Assembly: GCF_022539315.1 (NCBI RefSeq)
Contig: NC_066313.1
Span: forward strand, 12,217,764-12,281,763
Reading direction: 5' to 3'
Length of the DNA: 64,000 bases
Source: Serinus canaria
Taxonomy: Eukaryota > Chordata > Aves > Passeriformes > Fringillidae
The position numbers and the translations under genes were made by a program. Shown here in pieces: positions 49,171 through 61,352 of the stretch (position 1 is the first letter of the stretch; each line of letters begins with the position of its first letter). The notes under the pieces were generated by a model. That model did not search any database. It was not told where the DNA came from and was given only the letters and a program-made list of their open reading frames with translations.

Positions 49171-49228
49171 CAGATCATAGAATCATTAAGGATGGAAAGA
49201 ACCTCCAAAATTGTCATGTCCAACCAAT
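49171..49228 (-). mobile_element. CR1 LINE 3' tail fragment
   Basis: The plus strand reads AGATCATAGAATCATTAAGG, then GGAAAGAACCTCC and GTCATGTCCAACC, the reverse complement of the CR1 terminus. Only about 58 bp remain. Confidence 0.85.
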
Positions 49229-50855
49229 CATATATTCAACCTGTGTGATTTGAATTTTTTTCTAAATGTGTGAAAGAGTGTACAAAAAAAAAGGAAAGAA
49301 AATAAATCTTATGGTGTTCCTGGATTGACTGAAAAAAAATTAAAAGTTGTTTTTAAGGTAAATCAACAGGAACTTCCCCATCTTAGAATTATTACAAACT
49401 TTCAGCTCTTCAGCAGTGTTTATGTGCCTTCTCCTAATCAAGTTTTATACAATTAATCATTAATATCTTTTAAAACTCTTTCACCTTCACATAGAAAAGA
49501 GGCCAAGCATTTTTGTTGATAATAAACTGTTCTGATTACTTATGTCTGAGTTTACATTTAGAGTATTACCTGATTACTGTTGCTATGTTATATGCTTGGG
49601 GAAACTGAATTCCTTTTTAGAATGCATCTTTCTAGAGAGAAGAAGCACAGGCTGTAAATGCAAAAATTTTAAAATGTGTGGTACAAGATCTGTTGATAGC
49701 TTGATATATCCTGAAAAAAGTTATGAGCATTTCTCATTTTAAAATCTCTTAATGTTCCTTCTTAATTTTTTTCTTTTTTTATTAAATGAAGTTTCTCTTG
49801 CTTCAATTAGGATAATCAAATATTGTTTAATAGAATCCTGCAGAAAGCAAATCAACCACATAGTAAATAACCACTCTCTTATCCTTTGGGAAGAGTAGGA
49901 AATGAATTTCTGTTTGTAACTGTCCCAATCAGATCAAGATTAGTGGTTTTATTTTTGCAAGGATGCATTGATGGAAACACTAAGGAAAACTTACAGACCT
50001 CTTTTGGTGTGATTGCCTGGAAGAACTACCCATGTTTCATCTGTTCTTTAAATGTTATTAATGAATGTGCTTTCAGTAAAAAAACCCAATTTTTGTTGTG
50101 CCTTGACATAATAAAGAACTTCTCAGGTCTTTAAGAACCAATCTTTTCAGACATATGCACACTTGGGAAAACATACAGATTATGTGGAAGAAAACAGGAG
50201 AGAAAAATTATCCAGGTGTTTTCAACAGAGATTCTCATTCTGTCTTTTCTGAATATGCTCGCAGCTGGCAGCCTACAGGATTTTAAAAGTGTCAAAGTAA
50301 TTAGAAACAGATTTAACAAGTTCGTTGTGAAAATTACTTTTAGCATTTAGTATTAAATCCTTAAGTACATTTTACATCAATGATGATGAAAGAGAAGGTG
50401 AAAAGACAAAGCATGCAATGTGGAATATTCAAATCACCTGATACTAGTAAGTAAATATAAAATTAAACTAGTTTTAAAACCATTTTTTGAAAAAAGTTGA
50501 AATTTTGGCTCTGAAAAATCCTAATTTAAATGTTTTGCTACAGAATAAAGCATTGCTCAGAATAACAAATCTTTCTATTTTATGGGTTTGGATTGGTTTC
50601 TTTGTAATAAAAATCGGACTTTTCCAAGAGTGTGAGAAACACACTCTCATTCAGATCTATCTATCTCTACAGATCTATATTCTGCATACAAAACTAAACT
50701 TTGTGACAGCTACTGGTAATGTAACTTAATCACATAATAAGAGAAATCTCAAAAAGGACAATGCATTTGAATCTGTTTTTTGGTCAGGGTTTGGTTTTTT
50801 GTTCTTATATTCAGCGTTCCTTGCAAAACAATACATGAAAGGCATTTATTTCATA

Positions 50856-50856
<1 letters not shown>
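49229..50856. other. Unique AT-rich sequence, no gene seen
   Basis: No gene or transposon recognised. Frames at 49886-50134 and 50487-50729 are domainless. Confidence 0.5.
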
Positions 50857-50889
<33 letters not shown>

Positions 50890-50935
50890 ATGCATACACA
50901 CACTTTCTTGGATTGTGTACTTTCTTGGATTGTGT
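50857..50935. repeat. (AT)14 microsatellite plus 17-bp tandem duplication
   Basis: An uninterrupted AT array at about 50859-50886 is followed within 16 bp by two perfect copies of a 17-bp unit starting ACTTTCTTGG (50902-50918 and 50919-50935). Confidence 0.85.
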
Positions 50936-53900
50936 GGCAATTGTTTTTTAATGCCTGCCTGAGAACAGCTTTTAAAAGTTGCTGTTTTCAGCATCTTTCA
51001 GAAGTGTCAGAGAGCAGCATCCTCCTTGCTTCCTCCTCTTCAACGTTCATTTACTGTCTCTCTCTACAGAGAGTCAGCTCATCTGTCATCCTCAGCAATA
51101 GCTAAAATTATTTTCAGCTCTGTCAGTTGGGGACTCACAAGGCGAGAAGACAAGTCTAGAGTTTCTTTTAAAAATTATTTCTAAATCAGGTGTGGATTTT
51201 ATCCTTCCCGACCTATTTTCCAAATGCTTGCTTCTGAGTCAATGTTCAGATGCTATTTTTTGTACCCTTTGAATTTATATTATTGACAATACTTTAAGAA
51301 ATAATTCCTTCAGTACACATATTTTCTCCATGAATGTCTATGTCAATATGACCATCAAACCCTAACAGTAGTAGCAGTAGTTGGCTTGCTCCAAATGTAT
51401 AAATTACTTTTGAAGAATCAGTTTCTACATGATTATTTTAAATGGTTTTCTAGATTACATAGATGGAGAGCTTTCATGAATGATTTTTATTTCTGATTTC
51501 CCTACTTAGAGAGGAAAAAGTGTTTGGGAAATGCTCCAGGTTTTTAGCATATCTCATCAGGAAGAGATGCTTGTTTGAGGAATATATTTGTCAGTGGAAA
51601 CTCTAGTGGTGACTTATAAAGATTTTCCTATTGGTATGATTCAGAGTCTTGACAACTGTGAAGGAACATACAAGAGATATCTCCAATATTTTCTCAGCTA
51701 TGGAAAACATGAAGGAAAAAAAATACTTTGAGACATTTATTGCTCAGGCAAAAGAAACATGAAAAATATAGTATTTTTTTTCCCTCTTGCTTAGTGGCAT
51801 AATATACTGATATTTTATGTATCCATAGCTTTTAAATATTAGATGAATGATTTTTCTTTTTAAAAAAATCTGCCAGGAGTAAATAGGGAGCATTTTTTTT
51901 GTTTGATTGGTTTTTGTTTGTTGGGTTTTGTTTTATTTGTTTTTTTGGTTTTGTAGTTTTTAATTTTTTGGGTTTTAAATATTTTTCTTATCAAGTAGAT
52001 GGCATTTTGCTACCAATTCTTCTGTGGGGGAGCAGGAACAAGTGTAGGAGAAGATCAGTGTGAAGCAAAATGATAGTTCTTCTCTGCACAATATCTTCTG
52101 CAGTTTAAGTTGGCAAATTTTGCTGCCACTGCAAACAGCAATAACAGATTCAATACACTGCAGCACTAAATTAAATCAAATGCTGCATTTTTTCAATCAG
52201 TACTGTGAGGTAGAAATACTGAGATGCAGAGTCATGACTTGACACCTTTTACTATTGCAGTTTCCTCTGTCCTTCAGAAATAACAAATAAAAAGCACTCT
52301 GAATATTTGATCAGGTATTCTGCACAGATAAAAATCTCAAAAGGTTGAAATGGAGAAAATCATTTTTAAATCATCATGTAAAACAGATTTTTTCTTCTTT
52401 CTCCCAAGGATGTGACAGTGCTTAAAAGACTGGTGTTGGAATAGCCATCTTTTTTCCCTACATGTTTTCATAGCCTACATTCTAAGACCATTAAAAATTC
52501 ATTATATATTTAAAAATACTTTAATTACAAACAAGAGGAATCATTATAATTTGCACACTGTACTAATTGCTAAAGTTCTGATAGGGAGTAAATAAATTGA
52601 CTTTTTATTTCAACATTATTCAAAGATGTATTGTTTACTAAATGAGCACCAGAAGGGGATGATGCCTGCAATAATTATCACTGCATCTGGCTGGTTAGAG
52701 GGTTAGGTGGAAGGTTGAGAACTTTGTGGCTAATTTCCTCCTTGCAGTTCATTTTATAAAAATGTTCGAGGAAAAGGGATAAAAAGTATTCTCTCCACTC
52801 TAATGTCCACTGGTATTAAATTTTGAACCCACTATGAGGAGGTAATATAAGTAAATAGATTCCCAAGCAAGGTACAAAAATTACTCCCTAAAGTTTTCCT
52901 CAAAACTGCTCTATCAGCATTAGTAGTGTTATTTTATCACATCAGTTTTAAAATAAAAAAAAAAATCATAGAGACAAAAAAAAAGACATAAGAAAGGCAA
53001 GGAAAACTACAACAAAATGTCAGTTTTCTCCTCCCTCTGCTGAGTTGTTTCTTGTAAACTGACAGTATAGACTAATATGTCTTTCTGTTTTCAGCCCATC
53101 ACCAGTTCAGCCAAAGGTAGATATATCAGGTCCTGTAAATGTAAAAAGTGTATGAATAACCATAAATCCCATAACACACACCCTCACTGTGCAGCAATGC
53201 ATTTTGACAAATTATTGTCTTGAAGGAAGACATGGTAGGATGAGGACTGAGGGCAGATTAGATATCTTTGCTCTCATATCTGATCATGAGGGCTTGCTAA
53301 TGCCAAATATCAACTTGATTTTCTTTCCTGTGAAAAGATAGTTTAATTGCAGCATTATTTTCAATTAACAAATGGTGCAAGGTAAATATCCATCTATGCA
53401 TTCACTAACACTGTCTTCAGACAGAAGTAAAAGGCATTTTCAGGGCAGCCTGCAACTGTTTTATTTCTAAAATATTATAGGATAGAAAACAAAATCAAAT
53501 ACAAACCACAAAAGTCTTAACTTTTAGAACATAAATATTTTCCTTAGGATTTAAAAAAAAATAATATTGAGAAACATTTGTTTATTCTCTAAGTGAAATT
53601 TTATGTGATAGACCAACACGTTTGTCACTTGTATGCAGAGAGAGGAATGCATAAATTCCATGTACTGAGTTGAAGATGTCTTCAATATTTTCACAGGCAG
53701 GACAAATCCAAACCCATTTTATAGATACTGCCAAGAACACCTGATCCTGTCTAGTAAGTGGGCTCCCTCTCACTGCTGGTTAGGATTATTTGATGTACTT
53801 CTCTCCAAACCTATCCCAGTGTAGGAAGAGACTTTATCTCTTTCACAGAAGGCAAATGTGCATTAAGAAAGTCTTAAATGTCACCTGTTTATTTCCCTGA

Positions 53901-55784
53901 TTTTTGTTATTTTCAGGTTGTTCTTCTGAAACAGGTTCAAAAATAAATAGAAAGCCTGCTTCTATTTGTCTTTTTGACAGAGTCTGTAGATTTCAGAGAG
54001 CAGTAAAATAATAACCACATCCAGGCAGACACTAGTAGAGATGTGTTTAAAGACATACTTTTCTGCTCTTTTGTTTCACTATATGCTTATTCATTTACTT
54101 TCCTGACCTTGTCTCTTGAGAAGCTGGAGGAACTGCAGCTGTCCCTTACTTCCACATGGAGTCAGACTTCCACATCTGTCATGAATAGTTAATACTGCAC
54201 AATTTAAAATGCTCTTCTAGGCTGTCATGCATTGCACATAGGTTTAAGTGGGTCAAGTTGAATTTTGCCACAAAGCAGAAAAGTAATAGAACTGTTGTAA
54301 CACCAGAGTTAGCAGACTTGATTTACTTCTGGGTCAAAACATTCACAAGCCAGTCAGGAATATATTCAGGGGTACTTGAAGGCAGAAGAAGGAAAAAAAT
54401 CAAGACAGGGATGTATACACGCAGATGAAAATAGTTGTCCTCATTAACCCAAAATTGAAAAAACTCAGACATCTAGTTCTGGTTTTTGTTTTGCTTAGGG
54501 AACAATTAAAAGAATGAAGAAGTTACAGCATGATCCCCTCCTTGACAGTTTTCTGGTTCTGATGGTTTTCAGCATGTCATTACTTCTGATGGAACTTTTA
54601 TTCACAGATCTCTTCTATTAATTTTTATTAATTTTTAACCAATGTGTAGGTTCCAGATATTCAAAATGCCTTCTTTCAAGTTTAAACATTATACTCTGTG
54701 TGGCCAAAACCAAACTCCCTTTGACTCTCACCGAATTGTGTGTAACATGATATCATTTTCCTGTTAGAAATAATAAGAAAGAATATTTTCTTATTAAAAT
54801 TGTCCTGCAGCTCATCATCTGTCATGAAGCAGTGGATTTACCTTGATTTTAAACTGAAAGGCCCTGCTCTCTAACATATTACCATAAGGAATTTAAATAC
54901 TAATTATTAATTATTAATTATTTCATACCCTTATTTGCCTGTTTTTGTTCCACAATACCTTTTTAAGATGGTAGATGCACTGTGCAGTTTTGAAGACAAT
55001 ACAATTTTTAGGATGATTATGCTTTTAATGTTGTTCTTTATTCCTCACTTTCGAGCAGCTCTAATTACCTTTTTCATTATATGAACAAATTGAGAAAGAG
55101 TTATCCTCAGTGACTTTTCTGACTGCTATTTAACTAATGCAAGTTTGAATGCAACATGGAACTAATGGTAGGCTGCATTCAATTCAATTTCAAGGGAAAA
55201 GCTTGAAAATAGGATCTAAGCACATCTGAAAGAACTTTAAAGGAAAAAATAGCAGCAAATAGAAAAAAGACAAGCCAAAACTTGTCAAAACCTGTTTACA
55301 AGATGAAATCTCATAAATTATTTGGGTGTTCCTATAATTATTTTTAGCCTAGTGTTGACAGTGTTAAGTTTTCCTTTCCTTTTCCTTTTTACATCACACA
55401 TTATCAGCTTTCCACCCTACCTTGTTTTCCTTGAGTTAAAAACTTTCTTTTTAAATAAAATTCCATGATTTTTAATAGGTAGTTTTAAATAAGAGACCTC
55501 TCTTTAAAAAAGAGGGACTTATTTGAATGCTGTGAATAAAATACAAGCAATCAAAATATTTTTGAGGGGTATTTGAATATCATACATAATTTCCAGTGTT
55601 TGATACTTAATTTTCACTGCCAGCCAATGTCACAGTTTTATTTTTAATTTGTGAGTAAAGCAAGGGAAACGGATAGAATCTGTGGATGACTTTGCAAAGA
55701 ACTGAAAGTATGAAAATATTGGTCTAGTTTTGGAAAATCCCATTCATTGAAGTTAAAAACTATCACAAAATCAGTCTCTCTATA
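50936..55784. other. Unique AT-rich sequence, no gene seen
   Basis: No gene or transposon recognised. A T/G-rich tract lies at 51891-51978, and a short (ATTA)-type array at 54900-54923. Frames at 50890-51105 and 53582-53773 are domainless. Confidence 0.5.
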
Positions 55785-55824
55785 ACACACACAGACACAC
55801 ACACACACACACAAAAAAAAAAAA
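55785..55824. repeat. (CA)n microsatellite with A-rich end
   Basis: A CA array with one interruption (CAGACA) runs into 13 A. Confidence 0.9.
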
Positions 55825-58187
55825 TCCCCAATAGAATGTATTACAAAATGAACCTTTGGGGCTTTATTTCCAAATCAATTCCTCAATAATTAGATTACTT
55901 TCTTAATTTACAGTGGCTGATTGCCCATCCATTTACTGAAGAGTGGGTTGGTTTGGTTTTGCTGTAGAAATATTTCAGAATCTTTGTACTTTGCAGAAAA
56001 CAATATAATATCAGGTATTTTCTTTAATTTTGAAGATATTATGTTTTGATTGATTAAATCTTGATAATGAATGTCAAGATTTCAAAGGAGCAAGAAAAAC
56101 AATCAAGTCCCACTGGCAATAGAGTATAAAAGACTCTTTAAGTAGAATGTTAGGCTGATACATTATTTCATCATTCTTACCTTCTTAGGCTTAAATAAAA
56201 TGACAGTCATATTTAAGCTTTCCTTTTTCTTAAATTTTTTTTTTATTTTAGCTCTATCAACTCTCATGAAGGAAATTTCATGAATAAAATATCTCATCAC
56301 CAAAACTTTCTCAACAGAAAATTAGGATATATTTGAGAGTGCCCAGTGTGTGGATGTTCATCCTTTATCTATTCACTCCCATTGAAGAAACTGAAAGAAG
56401 ATTTATATTTATCCAGCACTGATTTCTTTTCAAATGGTTCTGTGTAGTCCACATCAAGTAGGATAACAAAAAACCCTTCATGATCATTACTTTTATGCTT
56501 ACATAGAGAGCCTCTTTTAGTATCCTGTAATAGAAGTTTATCGTGCTAGAGAAGGAAACTTCATTATGGTCTTCAGGGCAGTGGTTTAGGCCTATGAACA
56601 GTTCTTACTTGCTGCTAGGATCCCAGGATGTCTGTATGGATCTCTTTTTCTATGCAAAGGCATTTTGACAAGAATGTGATTTGCTAAAGGTGGCCAAGTG
56701 AAGGTTTTGATAACCTTTTCACATTTTCTCTGATCTCAAAGGGAACATTTTGTCCATTATAACAAGAGAATGCTGTGGGAAGAGAAGGCAGATCATGAAA
56801 AGTGAGGATATGGCAGTGGTATCAAATAACTGCATTAATGTCAAAGAAATGCTTTACTAGAACTTTCTACAAGCTGCTGCGGTTTCATTTCTAATGACAT
56901 ATCAAGACCCAGGAATTCTAAGTATTTGTAAAAAAAAAAAAAAAAAGCCATGACAGATAAAGAACTGATTTTTCCCCCTTTCTAATGGCTGACATTATTT
57001 AACGATCATCTGTGGAGAGAGAATTAGGCTTTGTACCCAGTGTCATCTGTATCCATGCCATAGAATAAAGAGCAGAGACTTAGTAGAGGATATGGCTGCT
57101 ATTCTACTTCCTATTTAAGGAGGGAAGAGTGAGAATGAACAGGAAAGTGATGGCTGCTCATCATGATGATTATAATGTCTTTCCTATGATCCCTATTTTG
57201 ATAAAGGGTGGAATTTACTCTATTAAATAGGATGGTACTGCAGAGAACATCTTTCACACCGAAACATCAGAAAGTTCTGTATTGTGATAAAACAATGTCA
57301 AGCAAACAGACTAAAACCCACATTTTCTACATGTGTTCCATTTTCCAAAACTTTGGGAATGAATGTCTTAAAATATTGAGAAGTTTCTGAACTCTTTGCC
57401 AAGGACTTCCTAAAAATTTGATGTGCTGAAGTAAAGACTAGGTGACCTGAAATGGCTTTGAATGTATGAATTATTGTTTCTAGCATATTTTTATTTTACT
57501 GTGTTCAGACATTGGGGTCTATTGATGACAATAGAAAGCCTCTAACAGATTGGGATATGCTTTGGATAAAATGTGAAGAAATTTTTTTTCATTCGTCGTC
57601 CTATTATTCTGAATATCTGGTTCTGGTGGATTAGCCTGGATAGAAGTGTGGATCAAAAGGATAAAATTTGTCCTGTGGCAACTGATCAGCTTCCTCTCCA
57701 GCAACGTAGACCATACTGACATACAAACTCTCAGCCACTGTCCTGTGGCTTGGAGCTTGGGAAAAGTAGCATAAAAACTGGACAAGTATGCATTTTTGAT
57801 CAGATTTCCAACAGCCATCATGCTATGAACTCTCTAGGTCATTCTGCTTACTCTGTGTTTTTTTCTTATAAATATTTTGAACACATGTTCGAATAATGTT
57901 TTCTGAAATGTTTTAATAGTACAGGTAAAACACAATTTTCTTTTCTGATTCTAAACTTTTTATGCTCCAAAGTGTCAGGGACATTATGCTAAATAAACTA
58001 ATGGTAATTCCCTACTTCTGTATTGTCACTGTGACCTCCTCTCTCCTCAGTGTGTCTTCAACAAATTACACATAAAGATTGTAAAAAAAAAACCTAGTAA
58101 ATATAAATGATGCAGCTGTTGAAAATCTCAACAGTCACTACAGTGATTGTCAGGCAGAGTTTGTGATATCCATGATTATGAAAAAGT
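55825..58187. other. Unique AT-rich sequence, no gene seen
   Basis: No gene or transposon recognised. A run of 17 A lies at 56930-56946. The minus-strand frame at 57519-57821 (100 codons) has no recognisable domain. Confidence 0.5.
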
Positions 58188-58335
58188 GTCCAAGAACTGT
58201 GGGGTTCCACCTGCAGTGGGGTTTGTCCAAGAACTGTGGGGTTCCACCTGCAGTGGGGTTTGTCCAAGAACTGTGGGGTTCCACCTGCAGTGGGGTTTGT
58301 CCAAGAACTGTGGGGTTCCACCTGCAGTGCGGTTT
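58188..58335 (+). repeat. Minisatellite, 4 tandem copies of a 37-bp unit
   Basis: The unit begins GTCCAAGAACTGTGGGGTTC and ends CAGTGGGGTTT. Copies start at 58188, 58225, 58262 and 58299 and are nearly identical, with one G-to-C change in the last (CAGTGCGG). Because 37 is one more than a multiple of three, each copy is read in a new frame and all frames stay open on both strands, which explains the cluster of frames at 58094-58386. The array is bracketed by an inverted repeat (58185-58199 with 58336-58350, 14 of 15 matching). It abuts a CR1 copy on the right. Confidence 0.95.
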
Positions 58336-58386
58336 CAGCTCTTGGACACTGACATAAGGACCTGGACTTGCCAAATTAAGTCCTGA

Positions 58387-58794
58387 GGAGCGTGATGAAG
58401 ATGATTAGAGGGCTGAAGCACCACTGCTAGAGAGAAAGTAAGACAAAGATGGGATTCCTTAGCCCAGAGGAGAGAAGGGTTTTCCTTCCAGTTCCTAAAG
58501 GATGGCCCAAGAAAGATGGAGAAGGAATTTTAACAAGGGCATGTAGTGATAGTACAAGGAAGAATGGCTTCAATTTGATTTTAGTAAGAAACTCTTCCCT
58601 GTGAGGGTAGTGAGGCACTGGAACAGGTCACCCAGAGAAGTTGTCCATACCCCACCTGTGCAAGGGTTCAAGGACAGGCTGGATGGGCTGTAAGCAACCT
58701 AATCTCATGGAAGGTGTCCCTGCCTACAGCAGGGGGGAGTGACTGTATGATCTTAAAGTTCTTTCCAACCCAAACCACATTCTGTGATTCTATG
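58387..58794 (+). mobile_element. CR1 LINE 3' end, about 410 bp
   Basis: Blocks in order: GAAGATGATTAGAGGGCTGA, GTTCCTAAAGGATGGCC, ATGTAGTGATAGTACAAGGA, GTAAGAAACTCTTCCCTGTG, GGTAGTGAGGCACTGGAACA, CACCCAGAGAAGTTGTCC, ACAGGCTGGATGGGCTGTAA, then CTTTCCAACCCAAACCACAT and the terminal TCTGTGATTCTATG. The tail is well preserved, so it is among the better CR1 copies here. Confidence 0.95.
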
Positions 58795-60902
58795 TGTCAA
58801 ATTGAAATGTGTGAATTATTTTAGTTGATAAGCAAATTTTCCTGAGCGCTTTGTCGTTGATAGGTTTGAAATTTTCTTCTCTCCTTTCCGCATCTGACTT
58901 TCCAAGAGGAGTCAGGATTTCTCCTGCCTGTGACCTCTGTTATCATGGGTCCTCACTGCTCAGGTCATTGTACACATTATGGTGCTCTGCAAAAAAAATT
59001 CAATATTTTGTGTGACTTATCCATTTCTACATATGCCAGTCACAATTGATTTTTCTGTCTGAGCTCCAACTAAACAGTTTCCCTAATCAAACTATAAAAA
59101 AATCTTTTATTAGCCACATCTTGAAGCAGATTTTTCACTCTTTTGTAAAGAGGTCGTTGCATTTTGGCAGGGTGGAAATATTCCCTCACCAGCAGACTGA
59201 CTGTCTCTGGGTGAAATAATTTCTACTTCATGATGATTTCTAATGCAGATTTAATAAATTAATTTTGAGTCAGACTTTTAAAATCCCATAAATTTTCAAC
59301 CCATAGATTGGCATTTAAAAAGAAAAAAATCTTTGTCCTCGAATTGTCAGCCAGATAGTTATATGATTAATGGAGAAAATAAGGAAAGGAGAAATATTAA
59401 TTACTGTCTCATCTAAATTGTCAGTAGCTTGACTGGGCCTTAATGAATTGCATTGGCAATGTAGTTTATTTACGATACCTGTCAAAAGTTCCCAGAGTAC
59501 TGCAAAAGATTTTAAGTATCAGAATAAAACATTAATATTCAGGTGCTATATCAATATATTGGAAACAACTCCTTGCATCACAGATCTAATCAATAACTTA
59601 ATTTTGGTCAAGTGAATGTGACAAGCAATGAGGATGAATGGAATGAAAGATTATCAACCTTTATTTTCAATCATTGAAGAAGCATTTTGTGTGAGGAATA
59701 ATGATTATGCCATGACAGAACGTTGGGTACAATTCCCTTTCAAACAATCCCTGAGACTTTCAATTGGAAAAAAAAAAAAGTACATAAAATCTGGGTTTAG
59801 TTGTCTCCACAGTCATGTGCTTATCATTGCAAAATAATTCCTAAATTAGAAATTCCAGATTAGAAACTTCACAGGGACAGGGACCTATCTATCCCTATAA
59901 GGACATAGTATTTAAAAATTTATCCTTTCCTCAGTCTACAAGAATTCCATTGAAGTTCATGGAAACCAATGATAAACAAAGTTGATTTTCTGGAATGTTT
60001 TTCTTTGACTGGCCTACATGCTCATCATTCCATTGGGAAATGTGGCATAATGCAATATCCTTAGCTAGAAAACAATTCTGCTTAAAAAACCCAAATCCAA
60101 ACCACACTGCCCTTACCGGCTACTAAGTGTTTTCACCTCCTGGCCAAATTATTTTTAAATCTAGGCCAGTTGCTTAATTGTACTTTGGTGTCATGCCTAT
60201 CATGTAGACAACAGTATTTAATTTTTTGTTCTGTCAGCCAGAGACTCTATTTCATGTATGAGATTATTCTACTTTCATAACCACAGTACCTTTTCTAATT
60301 TTGTGGCTGTCTTTATCTGAACTGCACTGGTACTTTGAACTGAAAAACCTGATAAGTTAATCCAATTCCTACTCTACCCAGCTATTTAGATTTCCCTTTA
60401 GTAAATCTATTGCAGTAAAGGTGGTTGGATTTTTACATAAAATAAGTAATCCCCAAAGCATTTACATGTAAAGATATTTTACTGCTCCTGTGACATAGCC
60501 CAGAAAGTTGTAATATATATGATTCAGGTCCCATTTCTACACCTTCCATGTATATCTGCATTTAGCCAAGCACTAAACCTCTTTCCCTTAAAATGAAGAC
60601 CATTTTAAAATGACATGCTGCAAAGATGTCCTGCCCTGCCTATTAAGATCTTATTGCAGCAATACAATCTTATTATTGCTTCCAGCCATTTCCACTGCTT
60701 ATCATTCAGAGTTAAAGTGCTTTGCTTCTCCAAATTCTTTCCTTGCAAAAGAAAGTCCCCAAGGCATTCAGCCTCCTATTCCTTACTGTAGCTAAATGGC
60801 AAGGGAAGGTTTTCAGTCTGAGAATTAAAGGGGAAAAATTTTGCAGAATATTCCTTGTTATTTCCTTTTGGGGAAGAGATCAGACACCAGAATGATTTTA
60901 AA
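58795..60902. other. Unique AT-rich sequence, no gene seen
   Basis: No gene or transposon recognised. Frames at 59628-59837 and 60610-60795 are domainless. Confidence 0.5.
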
Positions 60903-61352
60903 AAATAAGAAAAAAAGGAAAAAAGTAAAAAAAAACCCAAAGAATAATAAAGTGAAGAGAGAGAAAGAGGAGTGGAAATAAGAAGAAAAGAAAGAAAAAG
61001 AATAAGAAAAGGAAAAAGAAAAAGAATAAGAAAAGGAAAAAGAAAAAGTAGTAAGAAAGGAAAGAGAAAAAGAAAAAGAAAGAAAAGAAAAAGAAAAAGA
61101 AAAAGAAAAAGAAAAAGAAAAAGAAAAAAAGAAGAAAAAAAGAAAAGAAAAGAAAAAAAAGAAGAAAAAAGAAAAGAAAAAAGAAAAAGTAAAAAAAAAG
61201 AAAGAAAAAAAAGAAAGAGAAAAAGAAAAAGAAAAGAAAAAGAAAAGAAAAAGAAAAGAAAAGAAAAAGAAAAAGAAAAAGAAAGAAAAAGAAAAAGAAA
61301 AAGAAAAAGAAAAGAAAAAGAAAAAGAAAAAGAAAAAGAAAAAGAAAAAGAG
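60903..61352. repeat. Homopurine (AAAAG)n tract, about 450 bp
   Basis: The plus strand is almost only A and G, built mainly from AAAAG and AAAGAA units. Two stretches are pure purine: about 61053-61189 and 61191-61352. Lack of T removes stop codons, so a 135-codon Lys/Arg/Glu frame stays open (60972-61379). It is not a gene. Long homopurine DNA of this kind can form triplex structures and is length-unstable. Confidence 0.95.

Noticed and set aside
58188..58335. CRISPR-like array
   Set aside because: The copies are directly adjacent with no unique spacers and the context is vertebrate. It is a minisatellite.
58094..58386. Four overlapping frames with a repeated Trp/Gly/Cys-rich peptide on both strands
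   Set aside because: Product of the 37-bp minisatellite being read in successive frames. No start context, domain or flanking gene structure.
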